A DNA stretch of 6,367 nt from Candidatus Bathyarchaeota archaeon. Lineage in GTDB: Archaea; Thermoproteota; Bathyarchaeia; Bathyarchaeales; Bathycorpusculaceae. The first letter of the stretch is position 1. Each line of letters begins with the position of its first letter. The notes below the pieces were generated by a model that did no database searches, was not told where the DNA came from, and saw only the letters and a list, made by a program, of their open reading frames with translations. The position numbers and the translations under genes are program-made. Shown here one piece after another: positions 4,526 to 6,367 of this stretch. The stretch spans positions 1 to 6,367 of the forward strand of contig DAOUSM010000057.1 of NCBI GenBank assembly GCA_030627225.1. Reading direction: 5' to 3'.

Positions 4526-4632
4526 ACTCAACTGACTTCCACACAGTCCTAGACTGGCTACAAGAACAAGACTTAACCATCACCGCCGAAGAACTCATCG
4601 AAAAGCTTATCAGCGAAAACACCCCTAATTAA
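4522..4632 (+). CDS. Very small acidic helical protein, 36 residues
   Basis: It starts in an ATGA overlap, so translation is probably coupled to the previous gene. The product is acidic and almost all helix-forming: STDFHTVLDWLQEQ (3-16), then TITAEELIEKLISEN (19-33). It contains one Trp (W12). The two predicted helices could form a helical hairpin or a peptide that binds a partner protein. Support for translation is its exact fit in the coupled chain, filling the space to within three bases of the next start. Confidence 0.6.
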   Translation: MNSTDFHTVLDWLQEQDLTITAEELIEKLISENTPN

Positions 4633-4635
4633 ATT

Positions 4636-5256
4636 ATGGAAAAAATAACCGTAACCCACGAAGTCTACGACTTCGAAGAACTAACCAAGGAAGTCCAAGC
4701 TAAAGTAATACAAAAGGAACAAGAAAGCGAATACCGCCTAGACTACCCCTGGTACGAACACATAATAGAAGACTTCCAAGAAAAACTAGAAAAACAAGGC
4801 TGGGAGCTAGAGATCAAGGATATCTTCTTCTCCCTATCCTACTGCCAAGGCGACGGAGCCTCCTTCGACGCCAAGCTAGACGTCCTGAAGTACATGAAGG
4901 TAAACAAGCTAATGACAAAGTTCCCCACAGTAACCAAATGGGCCAAGAAGGACCAGATCCTAGGATCAACCCACACCACCAGCATGTCCAGCCACTACTG
5001 CCACGAGAACACCCGCTACTTCGAAATCGAACACGACATGTACTACGACACCCTAACCGAGAAGGAGCAGAAGAAGCTAGACTGGGAAACCGAAGACCTA
5101 GAAAAAATAATCGAAGAAGACCGAGATCGAGACTGTAGAGAGCTCCACAAGCTCCTCCAGGAGGATTACGAGTACCTAAGCAGTGATGAGGTAATCAAGG
5201 AAGGATTAATAGCTGACGAGTACAAATACCTAATAACCGGAGAGCGTTATGACTAA
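4636..5256 (+). CDS. QGDGASF-family phage protein of unknown function
   Basis: The product has 206 residues. It shows an N-terminal YDFEELTKEVQAKVIQKE segment (11-28), an aromatic helix with W39 and F47, and the motif LSYCQGDGASFD (67-78) after a short strand IKDIFFS. I recall these elements together (FxELxxEAxxxAI, then a strand, then QGDGASF) from proteins found in many tailed phages, with no established function. The C-terminal half is strongly acidic and helical (140-195), probably partly coiled coil, and is longer than I expect for the core family. The start lies three bases after the upstream stop, in TAATTAAATTATG. A + strand Arg-rich frame at 4938-5138 is a shadow. Confidence 0.85.
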   Translation: MEKITVTHEVYDFEELTKEVQAKVIQKEQESEYRLDYPWYEHIIEDFQEKLEKQGWELEIKDIFFSLSYCQGDGASFDAKLDVLKYMKVNKLMTKFPTVTKWAKKDQILGSTHTTSMSSHYCHENTRYFEIEHDMYYDTLTEKEQKKLDWETEDLEKIIEEDRDRDCRELHKLLQEDYEYLSSDEVIKEGLIADEYKYLITGERYD

Positions 5257-5431
5257 AGAACTGAATATAGTCACCTGCGGTAACTGCGGACGAACCTTTG
5301 GACATGAACTAAAAGTAGAAGAACTAACCTGCCCTTACTGTAAAATGACCGACGACGTATCAAGCTTCCCTGATTTATTCTATCCACCAAAATTTAACGA
5401 CTCAATTATAACCCTACCAAAATATGTTTGA
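5249..5431 (+). CDS. Zinc-ribbon mini-protein
   Basis: The product has 60 residues. C10-x2-C13 (CGNC) and C28-x2-C31 (CPYC), 14 residues apart, form a classic rubredoxin/zinc-ribbon layout at the N-terminus, with a strand-turn-strand between (GRTFGHELKVEELT). The remaining 29 residues are Pro/Phe-rich and unstructured-looking (SSFPDLFYPPKFND, 38-51). Such ribbons commonly bind nucleic acid or RNA polymerase, but nothing here selects between these. It starts in an ATGACTAA junction. GGAG (5239-5242) upstream is one of very few Shine-Dalgarno-like words at a start in this window. Confidence 0.8.
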   Translation: MTKELNIVTCGNCGRTFGHELKVEELTCPYCKMTDDVSSFPDLFYPPKFNDSIITLPKYV

Positions 5432-5609
5432 TTTTAAGATAGATAGTATAGAGGAAATAGAAAAAGCAACCTCATTAAGCACAACAGAATACACTCCGCA
5501 AGAGCTAAACATCATAGCGATGATCACATCCAATTTAAGAAACACCACAAGGGAAAGAATTATCGAAATATTACAAGTATGTAAAGTACATCTAAAAGTT
5601 TATGACTAA
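5424..5609 (+). CDS. Small helical hypothetical protein, 61 residues
   Basis: It starts in the 8-base overlap ATGTTTGA with the zinc-ribbon gene. The product is acidic at the N-terminus (MFDFKIDSIEEIEKA) and then mostly helical (YTPQELNIIAMITSNL, 23-38; RERIIEILQVCKVHLKVYD, 43-61). Its codons end more often in A or T than those of the 4636 gene, which may point to a different origin or weaker selection. No motif is recognised. It ends in an ATGACTAA junction. Confidence 0.7.
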   Translation: MFDFKIDSIEEIEKATSLSTTEYTPQELNIIAMITSNLRNTTRERIIEILQVCKVHLKVYD

Positions 5610-5796
5610 ATACATAAAAGAAGTTGCTATGGATATGGGGCAAATCTCAGCAGATGTCTCAAGAGAAAACAGAACCTGTATAGACATAAAGTTCTTCAAC
5701 AGATTCCCATTCGAATCAGATGAACATATATTTAAGAGAGCCCATAAGTGGGCAGACAAATTAATAGAAACTTGTAAAAAATACGAACATGACTAA
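5602..5796 (+). CDS. Small hypothetical protein, 64 residues
   Basis: It starts and ends in ATGACTAA junctions. The product has an N-terminal segment (MTKYIKEVAMDMGQI), a central strand CIDIKFFNRFPF (26-37) and a C-terminal charged helix (DEHIFKRAHKWADKLIETCKKYE, residues 40-62), with W50 and two well-separated cysteines (C26, C58). Codon choice is AT-ending, as in the preceding gene. I do not recognise the family. Confidence 0.7.
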   Translation: MTKYIKEVAMDMGQISADVSRENRTCIDIKFFNRFPFESDEHIFKRAHKWADKLIETCKKYEHD

Positions 5797-6001
5797 ATTT
5801 GAACGCTACGTAGAAGCACAATTCCACCAAGACCACCCAGGACTCGCCCACGACGACATCCCCGACGCTTACGACGCCTACCTATCGGGACAAAGCCCTC
5901 AAGAGTGGTTCACCCATGCCAACACCTTCATTGGTAAGAGACAAGACTTCGACTGCTGGGGAGAAAGCGAATTAATAGAAGAGCTTAACCGGATCAAGTA
6001 A
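5789..6001 (+). CDS. Small acidic phage-type protein, 70 residues
   Basis: It starts in an ATGACTAA junction. The N-terminus FERYVEAQFHQDHPG (4-18), followed by DDIPDAYDAYLSG (22-34) and PQEWF (37-41), resembles small phage proteins of unknown function that carry an acidic DDxPDAxDxxL segment. That resemblance is from memory. The remainder has CWGE (56-59) and a terminal helix ELIEELNRIK (61-70). It ends two bases before the next start. Confidence 0.75.
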   Translation: MTKFERYVEAQFHQDHPGLAHDDIPDAYDAYLSGQSPQEWFTHANTFIGKRQDFDCWGESELIEELNRIK

Positions 6002-6003
6002 TC

Positions 6004-6258
6004 ATGAACATATACAAAATAACACAAACAGAAAACAACGGCTATGACACCTACGACTCAGCTATCGTAGTTGCTAAATCAGGAGAAGAAGCCAAAAAAA
6101 TGCACCCTAATGGTAAAGATAAGCTACCTAAAGAAGAATCAGACTACAACTATAGTAGCTGGGTAAACGACCCTAAAGACGTAACCGCTGTAAAAGTAGG
6201 AGAAACCACCTACTACAAAAAACCTAAAGTTCTACTAGCCTCATTTAACGCTGGATAA
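6004..6258 (+). CDS. Conserved phage hypothetical, YDTYDSAxVVA...LASFNAG family
   Basis: The product has 84 residues. It combines NNGYDTYDSAIVVAKSGEEAKKMHP (11-35) with SSWVNDPKDVTAVKVGE (51-67) and the terminal VLLASFNAG (76-84). I recognise this architecture from a small protein found in many unrelated tailed phages with no known function: a beta strand, YDTYDSAVV, then EEA and HP, then W, then DV, ending in LASFNAG. The length is normal for it, so the gene looks intact. It is the last gene of the block, and its stop lies inside the stem of the terminator at 6253-6280. Confidence 0.85.
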   Translation: MNIYKITQTENNGYDTYDSAIVVAKSGEEAKKMHPNGKDKLPKEESDYNYSSWVNDPKDVTAVKVGETTYYKKPKVLLASFNAG

Positions 6259-6280
6259 CTTATCCCCAGTTATCCTTTTT
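6253..6280 (+). terminator. Intrinsic terminator ending the gene block
   Basis: GGATAAC (6253-6259) pairs perfectly with GTTATCC (6269-6275) around a nine-base loop (TTATCCCCA). It is followed directly by TTTTT (6276-6280). The 7 bp stem is only moderately GC-rich and the T-tract is short, so termination may be partial. The stem includes the stop codon of the last gene. Confidence 0.65.
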
Positions 6281-6286
6281 GCTCTA

Positions 6287-6316
6287 TGGACAGCCTAACT
6301 GTATACGGTATTATAA
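6287..6316 (+). promoter_or_regulatory. Candidate sigma70-like promoter P2
   Basis: TGGACA (6287-6292) differs from TTGACA by one base, and TATTAT (6309-6314) differs from TATAAT by one, with a 16-base spacer. It lies between the terminator at 6253-6280 and the next start at 6345. It shares GACAG and the nine-base GTATTATAA with the candidate at 56-84. Transcription would begin near 6321, leaving a leader of about 24 bases. Confidence 0.55.
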
Positions 6317-6344
6317 AGGAGTAACAGTTTAAGCAATAACAATT

Positions 6345-6367
6345 ATGAAGCTACCAATACTAACCCA
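6345..6367 (+). CDS. Start of a gene cut by the window edge
   Basis: ATG at 6345 opens a frame reading MKLPILT up to the window end. The leader AATAACAATTATG matches the A/T-rich start contexts used elsewhere in the window (for example 1205 and 4636). It sits directly downstream of a terminator and a promoter candidate, so it is probably the first gene of a new unit. Nothing can be said about function from seven codons. Confidence 0.5.

Noticed and set aside
4938..5138. Arg/Pro-rich + strand frame inside the 4636 gene
   Set aside because: Out-of-frame shadow of a recognised phage protein family; no leader, and low-complexity translation.
5159..5166. AGGAGGAT, a perfect Shine-Dalgarno word
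   Set aside because: It is inside the 4636 coding sequence and no ATG lies at a suitable distance downstream. It is probably chance, tolerated where such words are not used.
6260..6268. TTATCCCCA, one base from a DnaA box
   Set aside because: It is a single isolated near-match that forms the loop of a terminator; no cluster of boxes or AT-rich unwinding region adjoins it.
6315..6321. AAAGGAG as a ribosome binding site for the gene at 6345
   Set aside because: It is about 24 bases from the start codon, too far, and no nearer start codon follows it. It may lie at or just before the transcript start.
1..6367. tRNA genes, CRISPR arrays, insertion sequences or integrase sites
   Set aside because: No cloverleaf with a GTTCRA-type arm, no regularly spaced repeats, and no transposase or recombinase motifs were seen on either strand.

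Overview
This window looks like an early or accessory region of a tailed-phage (or prophage-like) genome. It holds 25 complete, very small genes, all on the + strand and nearly all abutting or overlapping by 4 to 23 bases, plus the first codons of a 26th gene at the right edge. No structural, replication, lysis or integration gene can be recognised. The phage assignment rests on gene density and size, on several proteins that resemble widely distributed phage proteins of unknown function (the products at 4636-5256, 6004-6258, 2451-3113 and 1205-1384), and on the absence of metabolic genes. The + strand is visibly rich in A and C. Start codons are preceded by A/T-rich leaders, with almost no Shine-Dalgarno-like sequence. 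That pattern fits a host that does not rely on Shine-Dalgarno pairing, such as Bacteroidota, but the host cannot be settled from this window. The stop codons are 21 TAA, 4 TGA and no TAG.

Layout. Positions 1-338 carry no gene. They contain an AT palindrome at the left edge, a sigma70-like promoter candidate (about 56-84) and a long presumed 5' leader. A cysteine-rich mini-protein follows (339-500), then a GC-rich hairpin (523-540) whose A-tract would make it a terminator only on the - strand, then two genes (586-894, 896-1027). A 177-base gap follows, and 1032-1161 within it is a GC-rich cluster of five hairpins, a candidate structured RNA. From 1205 to 6258 there are 22 tightly packed genes. 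They include two small single-pass membrane proteins (2288-2449, 3430-3723), two CxxC zinc-finger proteins (3710-3964, 5249-5431), and an 18-residue ORF (4176-4232) that repeats the C-terminal peptide of the gene two places upstream. A hairpin with a T-tract (6253-6280) ends the block. A second promoter candidate (6287-6316), sharing GACAG and GTATTATAA with the first, then precedes the next gene start at 6345.

The simplest reading is one long polycistronic unit, from a promoter near position 80 to the terminator near 6280, with a new unit starting just beyond. The genes probably act as a set of small host-interaction or modulation proteins, but no individual function can be assigned. The observations most worth following are the duplicated DETxxHPxEGPNN peptide, the hairpin cluster inside the operon, the recurrent ATGACTAA gene junction, and the matched promoter pair.
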